Shown: one piece after another, positions 1 through 8,806 of the stretch
Layout: every line of letters starts with the position of its first letter
Position numbering within the stretch: position 1 is the stretch's first letter
Assembly (NCBI RefSeq): GCF_000774145.1
Contig: NZ_KN322986.1
Location: 558,001 to 622,000, forward strand
Source of the DNA: Pseudomonas mediterranea CFBP 5447
GTDB taxonomy: Bacteria; Pseudomonadota; Gammaproteobacteria; Pseudomonadales; Pseudomonadaceae
Direction: 5' to 3'
DNA: 64,000 bases
Notes under the pieces: model-generated
Database searches by the model: none
What the model was told of the DNA's origin: nothing
Seen by the model: only the letters and a program-made list of their open reading frames with translations
Translations under genes and position numbers: made by a program

Positions 1-2512
1 TACGCGGTTTGACCCGCGCCGTCGCCTCCGCCACTAACGGATCATCCGGCCAGTAATGCTTGGGGTATCTGCCCTTGAGATCCTTCTTCACCTCGGCATA
101 GGTGCTGCGCCAGAAGTTCGCCAGGTCCTGGGTCACCTGCACCGGCCGGCGTGCCGGGGACAGCAGGTGCAGCTTGACCACCTGGCGTCCGCCGGCGATG
201 CGCGGGGTGTCGGCCAGGCCGAAGAGTTCCTGCAAGCGCACCGCCAGGATCGGCGGATGTTCGCTGTAGTCCAGGCGGATCGACGAACCCGAGGGCACGC
301 TCAGGTGATGGGGTGCTTGCTCGTCCAGCCGCTGCGGCAGGGGCCAGGGCAACAGGTTGTGAACAATGCTCGACAAGTCCAGGTTGGCAAAATGGCTGAG
401 GCGCGAGACTCGGCCCAGGTAAGGCATCAGCCAATGTTCAAGACTGCCGAGCAGCGCTGCGTCGCTGACGTCGGGCCATTCGCTTTCGCCCTTGGCGTCC
501 AGGTCCAGACGACGCAGGAGTGCCACCCGCGCCTGCCATTGCCGCAGTTCCGGCGTCCAGGGCAATAATTCCAGACCTTTGCGCCGCACCAGGTTCACCA
601 TGGCCTGGCTACGAGCGGACTCATCCAGGCCGGTCAGCGGTTCGCGGCTGAGCACCAGTTCGCCGACCTTGCGCTGGCGCTCGGCCCGCAGCACGCCTTC
701 GCGTTCGTCCCAGTCCAGTTGATCCACCGTGTGCACCTGCTCGGCCAGTACGGAATCGAACAACGCCGGATCGAAATCCGTTGCCAGGTAGATCCGCTCT
801 TCCCGCTGGCCCTGGCGGCTGCCGAGATCGGCGATCACCAGCCACGGCTGCTTCATCAGACTGTCAGCCTCGGCGAACAGCGCCGCACGGCCGTTGGCCA
901 GGCGGTATTCCGCGCCGCCGGGTCGGCGCTGCTGCGCGACCCGATCCGGATAAGCGAACGCCAGCAGCGCTCCGAGCCAACGCGGATGATCGGGATCGGC
1001 CACGGCTTCTTCGGCCTTACCCCGCAAGTAACCGCGATACTGCCGGGCCAGTTGCCGCGCCCGCGTTACGCCGCCTTGTGCCCCCCGCGCCGCCCGTTCT
1101 TCGCCGGACAGCAAGGCCAGGCGACTGTGCAAATCCGCGCCGGCGCCCCTGAGAATGTCCCGTTCGCCCAACAACGCTGCCACGTTACAGGCCATGTCTG
1201 CCAGCCCAAGCGCCTGCCCACGCAGCAATAAATGGGCGATACGTGGGTGAGCCGGCAGTTCGGCCATGGCCTGGCCGTGGCGGGTCAATTGCTCGCCCTC
1301 CAGCGCCCCCAGGCGTTGCAGCAGGTCCTGGGCCTGGGCATAAGCGGCGCCGGGCGGCACGTCGAGCCAGATCAATTGCTGCGGCGTCACGCCCCAGCGT
1401 CCCAGTTGCAGGGCCAATCCGGCCAGGTCCGCCGAAAGAATCTCCGCGCTGCCATAGGCGGCCAGTTGTTCGTGCTGGTCTTCGGACCACAACCGATAAC
1501 ACACCCCCGGCTCCAATCGCCCGGCCCGGCCCGCCCGCTGAGTGGCGCTGGCGCGGGAAATGCGCTGGGTATCGAGCCGGGTCATGCCGCTGCCCGGGTC
1601 GAAACGTGGAACCCGGGCCAGCCCGGCATCGACCACCACCCGCACGCCGTTGATGGTCAGGCTGGTCTCGGCGATGTTGGTCGCCAGCACCACTTTGCGC
1701 AGGCCAGGAGGCGCCGGGTCAATGGCGGCACGCTGGGCCGCGAGGTCCAGTTCACCGTGCAATGGACAGAGCAGCACGTTACCGCCCTCGCCCAGGGCAT
1801 CGGCCAGTTGCTGGTGAACCCGACGGATCTCCGCCTGCCCGGGCAGAAACACCAGCACACTGCCGGTTTCATCGTGCAGGGCTTCGAGCACGGTCTGCAC
1901 CAGCCGCGGCTCGATGAACTCGCCGGGCTGGAATGGACGGCCCCAGCGCACGGTCACCGGGAACATCCGTCCCTCACTGCGCAGGATCAGCGCGTCGTCC
2001 AGCAACCCGGCCAGGCGCTCGCCCTCCAGGGTCGCCGACATCAGCAGGATCTTCAGCGGCTGGTCTTCGCGAAACAGCTCCCGACCGTTGAGGCTCAAGG
2101 CCAGGGCCAGGTCGGCGTCGAGACTGCGCTCGTGGAATTCATCGAAAATCAGCAGCCCCACACCTTCCAATGCCGGATCGTCCTGCAGGCGGCGGGTGAG
2201 GATCCCTTCGGTGACCACTTCGATACGGGTGCTTGGGCCCACCTTGCTGTCCAGGCGAATCCGGTAGCCGACGGTTTCACCGACCTTTTCACCCAGTTCA
2301 CTGGCCAATCGCTCCGCCGCAGCCCGTGCCGCCAGGCGTCGGGGCTCGAGCATCAGGATGGTCTGTCCGGCCAGCCACGGCTCGTTCAGCAAGGCCAGGG
2401 GAACGCGGGTGGTTTTACCGGCACCGGGCGGTGCTTCGAGCACAGCTTCATGGCGTGATGCCAAGGCTTGACGCAGGGCAGGTAAAACTTCATCAATCGG
2501 CAAAGAAATCAT
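1..2512 (-). CDS. hrpB: ATP-dependent RNA helicase HrpB (3' end cut by window)
   Basis: DExH-box superfamily 2 helicase of the HrpB family; its cellular RNA target is not well defined. Read on the minus strand it starts MISLPIDEVLPALRQAL. Walker A is GAGKTT about residue 30, motif II is DEFHER (a DEFH box), and motif VI is QRAGRAGR. The 837 codons present have no stop. The last visible residues (YPKHYWPDD then ARVKPR) match the usual C-terminal tail of HrpB, so only a few residues lie outside the window. The ATG at 2512 is the natural start because it opens the conserved N-terminus. Long plus-strand frames across this region are shadows. It is divergent from the lipoprotein gene at 2608. Confidence 0.96.
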   Translation of the reverse strand, partial: MISLPIDEVLPALRQALASRHEAVLEAPPGAGKTTRVPLALLNEPWLAGQTILMLEPRRLAARAAAERLASELGEKVGETVGYRIRLDSKVGPSTRIEVVTEGILTRRLQDDPALEGVGLLIFDEFHERSLDADLALALSLNGRELFREDQPLKILLMSATLEGERLAGLLDDALILRSEGRMFPVTVRWGRPFQPGEFIEPRLVQTVLEALHDETGSVLVFLPGQAEIRRVHQQLADALGEGGNVLLCPLHGELDLAAQRAAIDPAPPGLRKVVLATNIAETSLTINGVRVVVDAGLARVPRFDPGSGMTRLDTQRISRASATQRAGRAGRLEPGVCYRLWSEDQHEQLAAYGSAEILSADLAGLALQLGRWGVTPQQLIWLDVPPGAAYAQAQDLLQRLGALEGEQLTRHGQAMAELPAHPRIAHLLLRGQALGLADMACNVAALLGERDILRGAGADLHSRLALLSGEERAARGAQGGVTRARQLARQYRGYLRGKAEEAVADPDHPRWLGALLAFAYPDRVAQQRRPGGAEYRLANGRAALFAEADSLMKQPWLVIADLGSRQGQREERIYLATDFDPALFDSVLAEQVHTVDQLDWDEREGVLRAERQRKVGELVLSREPLTGLDESARSQAMVNLVRRKGLELLPWTPELRQWQARVALLRRLDLDAKGESEWPDVSDAALLGSLEHWLMPYLGRVSRLSHFANLDLSSIVHNLLPWPLPQRLDEQAPHHLSVPSGSSIRLDYSEHPPILAVRLQELFGLADTPRIAGGRQVVKLHLLSPARRPVQVTQDLANFWRSTYAEVKKDLKGRYPKHYWPDDPLVAEATARVKPR

Positions 2513-2607
2513 GCTGGCTCCAAAACAGAGGGCCGAGTATAACGGCGAACTGTTTGGCGTGGTCTGGACTCAAACCAACAACGCCCCTACCTGCTCAGGA
2601 GATTGTT

Positions 2608-3027
2608 ATGCGTATTCCCTTTCGCGTGATCGGTGGTGTCCTGGTCGCCACCCTGCTGACCCAGGTCAGCGCCTGCGGCTCGATCTTCTACCCTGACCGT
2701 CGCGGCCAGATCGACGGCAAGATCGACCCGGCCATTGCCGCACTCGACGCCGTCGGGCTGCTGTTCTACATCATCCCCGGCCTGATTGCGTTCGCGGTGG
2801 ACTTCGCCACCGGCGCCATTTACTTCGAACCGGGCAAGACCGCCCAGGTCGCGCCGGAAAAACTCAAGCAGGCCATCAACCCTGACGGCAGCGTCGACAA
2901 CCATAAGCTGCAGGCCATCCTGGAAAGCGAACTGGGCCGCAGCTTCCCCCTGGACGATCCACGGCTGATCCAGCACAAGGGCAGCGCGCAGCAACTGGCC
3001 GCCCTTGGACTCAAGCCGGCCGCATAA
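2608..3027 (+). CDS. Small conserved lipoprotein (PA3962-like), YceK-type look
   Basis: Protein of 139 aa with an N-terminal signal and a lipobox-like QVSAC, so probably a lipoprotein. Next come a hydrophobic stretch (LLFYIIPGLIAFAVDF) and a short polar C-terminal domain. The start ATG at 2608 has a good AGGAG at 2597; the reading frame stays open upstream but that part lies over the hrpB region and has no ribosome site. No enzymatic motif is visible and the function is unknown. It sits 28 bp before the cation transporter on the same strand, so the two may be co-transcribed. Confidence 0.85.
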   Translation: MRIPFRVIGGVLVATLLTQVSACGSIFYPDRRGQIDGKIDPAIAALDAVGLLFYIIPGLIAFAVDFATGAIYFEPGKTAQVAPEKLKQAINPDGSVDNHKLQAILESELGRSFPLDDPRLIQHKGSAQQLAALGLKPAA

Positions 3028-3055
3028 CGGGCGCCACTGAAGGAACGACCGCGCC

Positions 3056-3949
3056 ATGACCACCAGCACCGAACACGCTCGCCTGTTACGCCTGGCCACC
3101 CGCGCCTCGGTGGCCGTGGCGTCGATCCTGATTATTGCCAAGGCACTGGCCTGGTGGCTGAGCGGTTCGGTGAGCATGCTTGCCGGCCTGACCGACTCGG
3201 CCCTGGACGGCGTCACCTCGCTGCTCAATCTGCTGGCAGTGCATTACGCCTTGCGCCCCGCCGATGCCGATCATCGCTACGGTCATGGCAAGGCCGAATC
3301 ACTGGCCGGCATGGCCCAGGCGCTGTTCATCGGCGGCAGCGCCGTGTTGATTGCCCTACAGGCATTCGAGCGTCTGAAAAACCCGGTTCCGGTGGAGGCA
3401 CCCTGGCTCAGTGTTGGCGTGATCGTGTTTTCCCTGGCACTGACCCTGGCGCTGCTGGCATTGCAGCATCGGGTCATCCGCGCCACCGGCTCCAACGCCG
3501 TGCGCGCCGATTCGCTGCATTACCGCTCTGACCTGCTGCTTAACGGCAGTATCCTGGTGGCGCTGGTGCTGGCCGGGTTCGGCTGGTACCAACTCGACGC
3601 CTGGTTCGGCCTGGGCATCGCCGCCTACATTCTCTGGAGCGCCATCCAGATCGCCCGGGAAAGTTTCTCCGTGCTGATGGACGAAGAACTGCCGCCCGAC
3701 GTCAGCCAGCACATGCTGGAACTGGCCTGCGCCGTGCCCGGCGTACTCGGAGCCCATGACCTGCGCACGCGGATTTCCGGCAACCACTGGTTCGTGCAAC
3801 TGCACCTTGAATTGCCCGGGGAGCTGACCCTGTCAGTGGCCCACGGCCTCAGCGACCAGGCCGCCGATGCCATCCACCGGGCCTATCCGAAGGCCGAAGT
3901 GCTGGTGCATGCCGATCCCTCGGAAGTGGTGAAAGCGGCCAGCGCCTGA
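3056..3949 (+). CDS. fieF: Cation diffusion facilitator, FieF/YiiP family metal efflux transporter
   Basis: Inner-membrane divalent metal/proton antiporter of 297 aa. It has the six-helix CDF transmembrane domain followed by a cytoplasmic ferredoxin-like metal-binding domain (from about residue 205). The site-A ligands are visible: DSALD gives D47 and D51 in TM2, and HYRSD supplies the His and Asp in TM5. This DD/HD pattern is that of Zn/Fe exporters of the FieF/YiiP group. The start ATG follows AAGGAACGACC. It is downstream of the small lipoprotein and probably in the same transcript. Substrate (Fe, Zn, Co or Cd) cannot be fixed from sequence. Confidence 0.93.
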   Translation: MTTSTEHARLLRLATRASVAVASILIIAKALAWWLSGSVSMLAGLTDSALDGVTSLLNLLAVHYALRPADADHRYGHGKAESLAGMAQALFIGGSAVLIALQAFERLKNPVPVEAPWLSVGVIVFSLALTLALLALQHRVIRATGSNAVRADSLHYRSDLLLNGSILVALVLAGFGWYQLDAWFGLGIAAYILWSAIQIARESFSVLMDEELPPDVSQHMLELACAVPGVLGAHDLRTRISGNHWFVQLHLELPGELTLSVAHGLSDQAADAIHRAYPKAEVLVHADPSEVVKAASA

Positions 3950-3963
3950 TGCTTGCAGGAGTC

Positions 3964-4082
3964 ATTGTGGCGAGGGGATTTATCCCCGCTGGACTGCGAA
4001 GCAGTCCCAAAAACTTGCAATTCAACTCGTCAGCCAAACCGAGGTCTCAGGTTTCAGGGCTGCTTCGCAGCCCAGAGGGGGA
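3964..4082. repeat. Inverted intergenic repeat, GTGGCGAGGGGATTTATCCCC family
   Basis: Begins TTGTGGCGAGGGGATTTATCCCCGCTGG-like and contains the hairpins GGACTGCGAAGCAGTCC and GGGCTGCTTCGCAGCCC. A better preserved copy of the family lies at 62345-62475 and a diverged one at 51186-51282. It fills the gap between two convergent genes. The right terminal arm is eroded here. Confidence 0.8.
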
Positions 4083-4102
4083 CTGCATTCCAGGCTGAAT
4101 GT

Positions 4103-5110
4103 TCAGTAACTCACCTGATACCCACGACTGCTCAGGCAATTCCCCTGGGCCTGCCGATAGGTCTGCACCACTTCCGGCGCGGGCGGGTAGGTATAGTTGC
4201 GCGGGTCGAAACCGCTCTGCTGCACCGCCCAGCGATAGCACTCGTAGCCGTCCTGATTGACCTGCTCGGGAGACTGGCCGTTGGCCGGATAGGCCACCAC
4301 ATCGAAACCGTTGCCCTGGGGTTGCGGCTGCGGGTTGGCGACTGGCGCGTCGACCACGACGTAGTCCTGGGTACTGGCTTCGTAAATGTAATAGGCGCCG
4401 GCGGCGAGGAAGAACAGCGAACTGCCAATCCACACTTCCCGGGCATAATCGGGCAGGTAACGGGTGCGAATGCCCCGTGGCGGCTGCACCACGACATAGC
4501 GTGGTCCTTGTGGGCGATACCAATAGCCGCCCGAGAAGAAATAGTCCTGGCCACGATAGGGCACGCGGTAGTTGCGATCCGGGAAGCGATCGATGACATA
4601 ACCGGGACGATACTGCGGCCCCGGCCCCCAGCCATTGCCATGTCCGTCCGGGCGACCGGCCCAGTGCTGGTCGGGGCGATTGTCATGCTCGGGGCGTGGC
4701 CGATTGCTCGGATAGCCGTCGCTGCGGCGCGGGATATCGCGGTAGTAACCCGGTTGCGGCTCCCGGGTCTGGGTCACGCTGTCGGGCCGCCCCTGGATCG
4801 GCAGGTTATTACCCGGCTGTTGCTGCGGCGGGCGACCATGACCGTTGGGGTCCTGGGGCGATCGATCATAGGACGGGCCACCCTGGCGCTGGGCACCGGG
4901 TTCGAACTGACGACTGTTGTCACCACGAATGATTTCATTGCTCTGGGGCCGCGGCTGGCCCGAGTACCCCTGACCATTGCCGCCACGCCCATCGCGCCCC
5001 CGATCACCGTCGGGACCACCGCGATTCTGCTGATCATCGGCCATCCCTTGCGCACTGACACTTGCCCACAACAGACCAACACCTGCCAGACGCCAGATGC
5101 GCGACTTCAT
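4103..5110 (-). CDS. DUF6515-type secreted/surface protein with disordered Gly/Pro/Arg/Gln-rich N-terminal half
   Basis: Protein of 335 aa with a signal peptide ending near SAQGMA. Residues about 30-170 are low-complexity, rich in G, P, R, Q, D and N, and look disordered. The middle (Y-F-S-G-G-Y-W-Y-R-P, then YVVVQPPRGIRTRYLP) matches the DUF6515 pattern. One hydrophobic helix follows (SSLFFLAAGAYYIYEA). The C-terminus has an ECYRWAVQQSGFDP segment found in related glycine-zipper-like exported proteins. I chose ATG 5110 because TGAGGA lies five bases upstream; a GTG twelve bases further out is in frame but has no ribosome site. Function is unknown; an envelope location is inferred. Confidence 0.85.
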   Translation of the reverse strand: MKSRIWRLAGVGLLWASVSAQGMADDQQNRGGPDGDRGRDGRGGNGQGYSGQPRPQSNEIIRGDNSRQFEPGAQRQGGPSYDRSPQDPNGHGRPPQQQPGNNLPIQGRPDSVTQTREPQPGYYRDIPRRSDGYPSNRPRPEHDNRPDQHWAGRPDGHGNGWGPGPQYRPGYVIDRFPDRNYRVPYRGQDYFFSGGYWYRPQGPRYVVVQPPRGIRTRYLPDYAREVWIGSSLFFLAAGAYYIYEASTQDYVVVDAPVANPQPQPQGNGFDVVAYPANGQSPEQVNQDGYECYRWAVQQSGFDPRNYTYPPAPEVVQTYRQAQGNCLSSRGYQVSY

Positions 5111-5211
5111 GTTATTCCTCACAACGGTTCAGGGCCTGATGATAAGACTGGGAAAAGCCCAGGCCGGTTCTGCACCAGATTATCAGCAGCGCCACTTATT
5201 TCGCAGGCATT

Positions 5212-5237
5212 AAAAAAGGGAGACCCGTCGGCCTCCC
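5212..5237 (-). terminator. Rho-independent terminator on minus strand
   Basis: Read leftward: GGGAG-GC-CGACGG-style stem (arms 5218-5222 and 5233-5237, with inner CC/GG pairing) directly followed by six U. No annotated minus-strand gene ends here. Confidence 0.75.
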
Positions 5238-5440
5238 CTTGAGAACTTCGTCCGTGCTCGACGCTTTTGACGTCGGCTCACCTCACGCCGTCTTCTGGAC
5301 AGTGTGCAGCTCGGGGGCCTGCCAGCACCGGTGGGTGCCGCGACCGCAGCCGGCCTGCTTGGGCGGGCTGCATTGGACTGTTTGTCCGAGCAGTGATCTT
5401 GGTAATAAGAATAAGCCTGGGGCGTCGACAGATGATTGCT
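5212..5440 (-). ncRNA. Candidate small RNA or orphan minus-strand transcript
   Basis: Inferred from the terminator at 5212-5237 preceded by a second stable hairpin at 5259-5275, a layout typical of the 3' end of a small RNA. The minus-strand frames here have no family likeness that I recognise. I find no clear sigma-70 promoter on the minus strand, so the 5' end is a guess. It could also be the remnant of a lost gene. Confidence 0.3.
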
Positions 5441-5463
5441 AAGATTGCGGAAATAAACATCAC

Positions 5464-5493
5464 TTGCGCAATTTTTACCCTCGGATAGATAAT
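5464..5493 (+). promoter_or_regulatory. Probable sigma-70 promoter of the Lrp/AsnC gene
   Basis: TTGCGC at 5464-5469, then TAGATA at 5486 (16 bp spacer) or GATAAT at 5488 (18 bp spacer), about 33 bp before the ATG. The AT-rich flanks are unusual for this genome. Autoregulation by the Lrp-type protein is typical of the family but not shown. Confidence 0.5.
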
Positions 5494-5525
5494 CCCACGC
5501 AATTATCAAGATAAAGGCCCGATTG

Positions 5526-6005
5526 ATGAGCAAACTCGACCGTTACGACCTGAGCATTCTGGCGGAATTGCAGCGCGATGCACGCATCTCCAACCAGGAA
5601 CTGGCCGAGCGCATCGGCCTGTCGCCCTCCCCTTGCTCACGACGGGTCAAGCAATTGGAGGACGACGGCTACATCACGCGTCAGGTCGCCCTGCTCGACC
5701 GAAAGATGCTGGGCCTGAGCCTGACCGCCTACGTGCTGATCGGCATGGACCGCCACACTCCCGAGCGCTTCGAAAACTTCGAAGCGGCCATCCGCAACCT
5801 ACCGCAAGTGCTGGAATGCAGCCTGGTGACCGGTATGGACGCGGACTACCAGCTCAAGGTGGTGGTGCCGGACATGGACCACTATCAGAAACTGTTGCTG
5901 GGCCACCTGACCCGGATCGACGGCGTCACCAGCGTGCGCTCGAGTTTCGTGCTGAACCAGGTGCTCAGCAGTACCGAATTGCCGTTGACCCATCTGCGCA
6001 GCTGA
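5526..6005 (+). CDS. Lrp/AsnC family transcriptional regulator
   Basis: Regulator of 159 aa. Residues 1-60 form the AsnC winged helix (DRYDLSILAELQRDARISNQELAERIGLSPSPCSRRVKQLE pattern, split by helix boundaries). Residues about 67-145 form the RAM ligand-binding and oligomerisation domain, with VTGMDADYQLKV and the closing V-x-S-x-x-V-L segment. Family members respond to amino acids and often control a divergent catabolic gene; none is left here, which makes its target unclear. I use ATG 5526; a TTG one codon upstream is also in frame. Confidence 0.92.
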   Translation: MSKLDRYDLSILAELQRDARISNQELAERIGLSPSPCSRRVKQLEDDGYITRQVALLDRKMLGLSLTAYVLIGMDRHTPERFENFEAAIRNLPQVLECSLVTGMDADYQLKVVVPDMDHYQKLLLGHLTRIDGVTSVRSSFVLNQVLSSTELPLTHLRS

Positions 6006-6010
6006 AACCG

Positions 6011-6079
6011 CCATCGCGAGCAGGCTCGCTCCCACATTGATCGCGATCCCCTGTGGGAGCGAGCCTGCTCGCGATAGCG
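6011..6079. repeat. REPIN (two REP arms facing each other)
   Basis: Left arm CATCGCGAGCAGGCTCGCTCCCACA at 6012 and right arm TGTGGGAGCGAGCCTGCTCGCGATAG ending near 6079, separated by about 15 bp. It lies between the lrp-type gene and the DUF2788 gene. Confidence 0.9.
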
Positions 6080-6192
6080 TCAGCCCAGGCGATGAATAGC
6101 TGCGACACACCGCCGCAGGTCAATCCCTCGCCCTGCCCCCATGCCGTATACTCGCCCGGTGTTTTCAACCCCGCCCACGCCGGAGTGTTTCG

Positions 6193-6402
6193 ATGGATCC
6201 TGCTGTTTTCGAAGAGTGGATGATGACCGGCCTGGTCAGCATCCTGATCATTTTCATGGGTTTCATCGTCTGGGATCTGGCGAAGAAGTCCAAAGCCGGG
6301 CGTTTCGGTTCGTTCATCCTGTTTTTCGTACTGGGGCTCGGCGTGGCGGCGTTCGTCATCAAGAGCGTGGTGATCGGCCTGATCGAGTCGGGGGCGCTAT
6401 AA
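6193..6402 (+). CDS. DUF2788 family small membrane protein
   Basis: Protein of 69 aa with two predicted membrane helices (about residues 10-28 and 40-62) joined by a short basic loop (DLAKKSKAGRFGS). Size and pattern fit DUF2788 (PA3967-like). Function is unknown. Its last six bases overlap the end of the convergent rluE gene, so there is no room for a terminator between them. Confidence 0.85.
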   Translation: MDPAVFEEWMMTGLVSILIIFMGFIVWDLAKKSKAGRFGSFILFFVLGLGVAAFVIKSVVIGLIESGAL

Positions 6403-7032
6403 GCGCGCCGGAACCTCTTTCCACTGGCCCTGATCAAGCCCTTCGATCGTCCAATCACCGATCCTGACCCGCACCAGCCGTAGCGTCGGCAAACCCACGG
6501 CGGCGGTCATGCGCCGCACTTGGCGGTTGCGCCCCTCACGGATCACCAGTTCCAGCCAACGCGTAGGCACGCTTTTGCGAAAGCGCACCGGCGGGTTGCG
6601 CGGCCATAGCTGCGGCTCATCCAGCAGTCGCGCCTCGGCGGGCAGCGTCATGCCGTCGTTCAACTCGACACCTTCGCGCAGACGCTGGAGTTGTTCGGCG
6701 CTCGGTTCACCTTCCACCTGTACCCAGTAGGTCTTCGCCAGTTTGTGCTTGGGGTCGGCGATACGTGCCTGCAATTGCCCGTCATTGGTGAGCAACAACA
6801 GCCCCTCGCTGTCGCGATCCAGCCGCCCGGCCGGGTAAATGCCCGGGATGTCGATAAAATCCTTGAGCGTCGCCCGCCCCTCGCCATCGCTGAACTGGGT
6901 CAGCACATCGAAAGGCTTGTTGAACAGGATCAGCTTCGGCTCGGCTGGGGGCGCCTTCGCCACACGGCGCGGCGTGGCGGCTGGAGGCTTCGCGCCAGGA
7001 CGACGGGAAGCAGGGCGTGGAGGACGGGGCAT
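6397..7032 (-). CDS. rluE: 23S rRNA pseudouridine synthase RluE (RsuA/RluB/E/F family)
   Basis: Predicted to isomerise U2457 of 23S rRNA (E. coli numbering). Of 211 aa, the first 30 are a basic, Pro/Ala-rich extension (PRPPRPASRRPGAKPP). The catalytic motif PAGRLDRDSEGLLLLTNDG holds the nucleophilic Asp (the one in RLDRDS). There is no S4 domain, as expected for RluE rather than RluB or RluF. The C-terminal R-x-V-R-R-M-T segment is the family signature. It converges with the DUF2788 gene, overlapping by 6 bp. Confidence 0.9.
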   Translation of the reverse strand: MPRPPRPASRRPGAKPPAATPRRVAKAPPAEPKLILFNKPFDVLTQFSDGEGRATLKDFIDIPGIYPAGRLDRDSEGLLLLTNDGQLQARIADPKHKLAKTYWVQVEGEPSAEQLQRLREGVELNDGMTLPAEARLLDEPQLWPRNPPVRFRKSVPTRWLELVIREGRNRQVRRMTAAVGLPTLRLVRVRIGDWTIEGLDQGQWKEVPARL

Positions 7033-7102
7033 GGCGAATACAACATCTAACGGTCAGGGCCGCCAATGCTAGTGGCCTGACCGCTAAATAACCACCGCCG
7101 TA

Positions 7103-8566
7103 TCAGCGGAACGGTGGCTCGTCGAAGCTGCGCAATTTGCGCGAATGCAACGAATTGAGCTGGTTGCGCAACAGATCCAATGCCTCGATACCGATTTTCA
7201 GATGCTGGTTGACCGCCCGTTCATAAAACGCGTTGGCCGAGCCCGGCAACTTGATCTCGCTGTGCAGCGGTTTGTCCGAGACGCAAAGCAACGTGCCGTA
7301 GGGCACCCGCAGGCGATAACCCTGGGCGGCGATGGTGCCGCTCTCCATGTCCACCGCCACCGCACGGGACAGGTTGATCAGCGGACGCTCCTGGGCCCAG
7401 CGCAGCTCCCAGTTGCGGTCGTCGTAGGTCAGCACAGTGCCGGTGCGCAGGCGCTTCTTCAGCTCATCGCCTTTTTCGCCGGTGATGTTCGCCGCGGCTT
7501 GCTGCAGCGCCAACTGCACTTCTGCCAGGGCGGGAATCGGGATGTTCGGTGGCACTACCCGGTCGAGGATGCCATCGCGGCGCATGTAGGCGTGGGCCAG
7601 CACGTAGTCGCCGATGGTCTGGGACTGCCGCAGACCGCCGCAGTGACCGATCATCAACCAGCAGTGCGGTCGCAGCACAGCCAGGTGGTCGGTGATGTTC
7701 TTGGCGTTGGAAGGGCCGACACCGATGTTCACCAGGGTCACGCCATGGCCGTCGCTGGCCTGCAGGTGATAGGCCGGCATCTGGTAGCGGTGCCAGACCA
7801 CGCCGGCGGCGATGGCCGAGGCTTCGCTGTGATCCATGTGCTTATCGATGATCACGTTGCCCGGCAGAACCATGCGCACGAAGCGCGGATCGCTGCGCAA
7901 CTGCTCCAGGCCATGGACGATAAACTGATCGACATAGCGATGGTAGTTGGTCAGCAGGATCCACGGCTGCACATGGCGCCAATCGCTGCCGGTGTAGTGC
8001 ACCAGACGGCGCAGGGAGAAGTCCACGCGGGCCGCGTCGAACAGCGACAGGGGCAGCGGGTCGGTGTTTTCCCAGTCATAGAGGCCGTCGGCGATGCCAT
8101 CGGTGGCGGCCGACAGGTCCGTGCTGGGGAACACCCGCGCCAGCACCGCCGCCGTTACACCGGAACCGGCCAGCTCATCGCCTTGTTCCACTACATAGGG
8201 GTAGGGAATGTTCTGCTCGCTGACGCCCACTTCCACGGTGACGGTGAAGTCGTGCATCAACGGAACGAGTTGTTCGAGAAGGTATTTACGAAACGCGGCA
8301 GGATGGGTGACGGTGACGCTGTAGGTGCCCGGCAACTGGACCTTGGCATAAGCACGGGTGGTTTGCGGAACCTCGCCGTGGCAGTGATAAGTCAGGCGCA
8401 GGGCCGGGTAGCGAAACAGCGCACGTTGCTCGGCATCCGGCTCGATGCGGTCCTTGAGATAGCGCATGAGCGCCTGGTTCAACGCGGTGGTCGCACGCTC
8501 GTGCAGGGCCGCCAGGCGATCCACGGCTTGTTCGGCGGTTTGAACGACTATAAACGCTTCGGTCAC
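7103..8566 (-). CDS. amn: AMP nucleosidase
   Basis: Hydrolyses AMP to adenine and ribose 5-phosphate, helping set the AMP pool. The N-terminal half is the Amn-specific regulatory domain (YRYPALRLTYH-like region). The C-terminal half is a PNP/UDP phosphorylase-fold catalytic domain with VNIGVGPSNAKNITDH, IGHCGGLR and the VDMESGTIAAQGY motif. I start at GTG 8566 because AGGAAG precedes it by seven bases and the 487-aa product matches the usual length of about 485. In-frame starts at 8602 (ATG) and 8647 (GTG) have weaker sites and would add non-conserved residues. Confidence 0.93.
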   Translation of the reverse strand: MTEAFIVVQTAEQAVDRLAALHERATTALNQALMRYLKDRIEPDAEQRALFRYPALRLTYHCHGEVPQTTRAYAKVQLPGTYSVTVTHPAAFRKYLLEQLVPLMHDFTVTVEVGVSEQNIPYPYVVEQGDELAGSGVTAAVLARVFPSTDLSAATDGIADGLYDWENTDPLPLSLFDAARVDFSLRRLVHYTGSDWRHVQPWILLTNYHRYVDQFIVHGLEQLRSDPRFVRMVLPGNVIIDKHMDHSEASAIAAGVVWHRYQMPAYHLQASDGHGVTLVNIGVGPSNAKNITDHLAVLRPHCWLMIGHCGGLRQSQTIGDYVLAHAYMRRDGILDRVVPPNIPIPALAEVQLALQQAAANITGEKGDELKKRLRTGTVLTYDDRNWELRWAQERPLINLSRAVAVDMESGTIAAQGYRLRVPYGTLLCVSDKPLHSEIKLPGSANAFYERAVNQHLKIGIEALDLLRNQLNSLHSRKLRSFDEPPFR

Positions 8567-8672
8567 GATCAGCTTCCTGTGTTCTGACTTGCAGACCTTC
8601 ATCTTGCCTGCATCGTCGTCCGACGGGAACAGTGGCGTGTTGGACACTCTCGATCATCCACTGAGGCCCCAC

Positions 8673-8761
8673 TGTGGGAGCGAGCCTGCTCGCGATCGCG
8701 GTGAGTCAGCTTGCATGGATATTGGATGAGCCGCCCCCATCGCGAGCAGGCTCGCTCCCAC
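8673..8761. repeat. REPIN
   Basis: Arm TGTGGGAGCGAGCCTGCTCGCGAT at 8673 and its inverted partner ending at 8760, with about 40 bp between. First of two tandem REPINs between amn and the acyl-CoA dehydrogenase gene. Both share a spacer motif (GTGRGTCAGCTTGCATKGAT), so they look like a tandem duplication. Confidence 0.9.
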
Positions 8762-8806
8762 CCTGATCTCTGGCGGACACGCCCTCCATGCTCACCGCCA
8801 ATCCCC

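Larger units (their letters stand above)
5111..5525. other. Intergenic region between DUF6515 gene and lrp-type regulator
   Basis: Gap of 415 bp. From left to right it holds the leader of the minus-strand DUF6515 gene, a strong minus-strand terminator (5212-5237), a second hairpin (CGACG-N7-CGTCG, 5259-5275), a stretch with no convincing protein on either strand, and the promoter region of the plus-strand regulator. A terminator pointing left with no minus-strand gene ahead of it suggests a small RNA. Confidence 0.7.
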
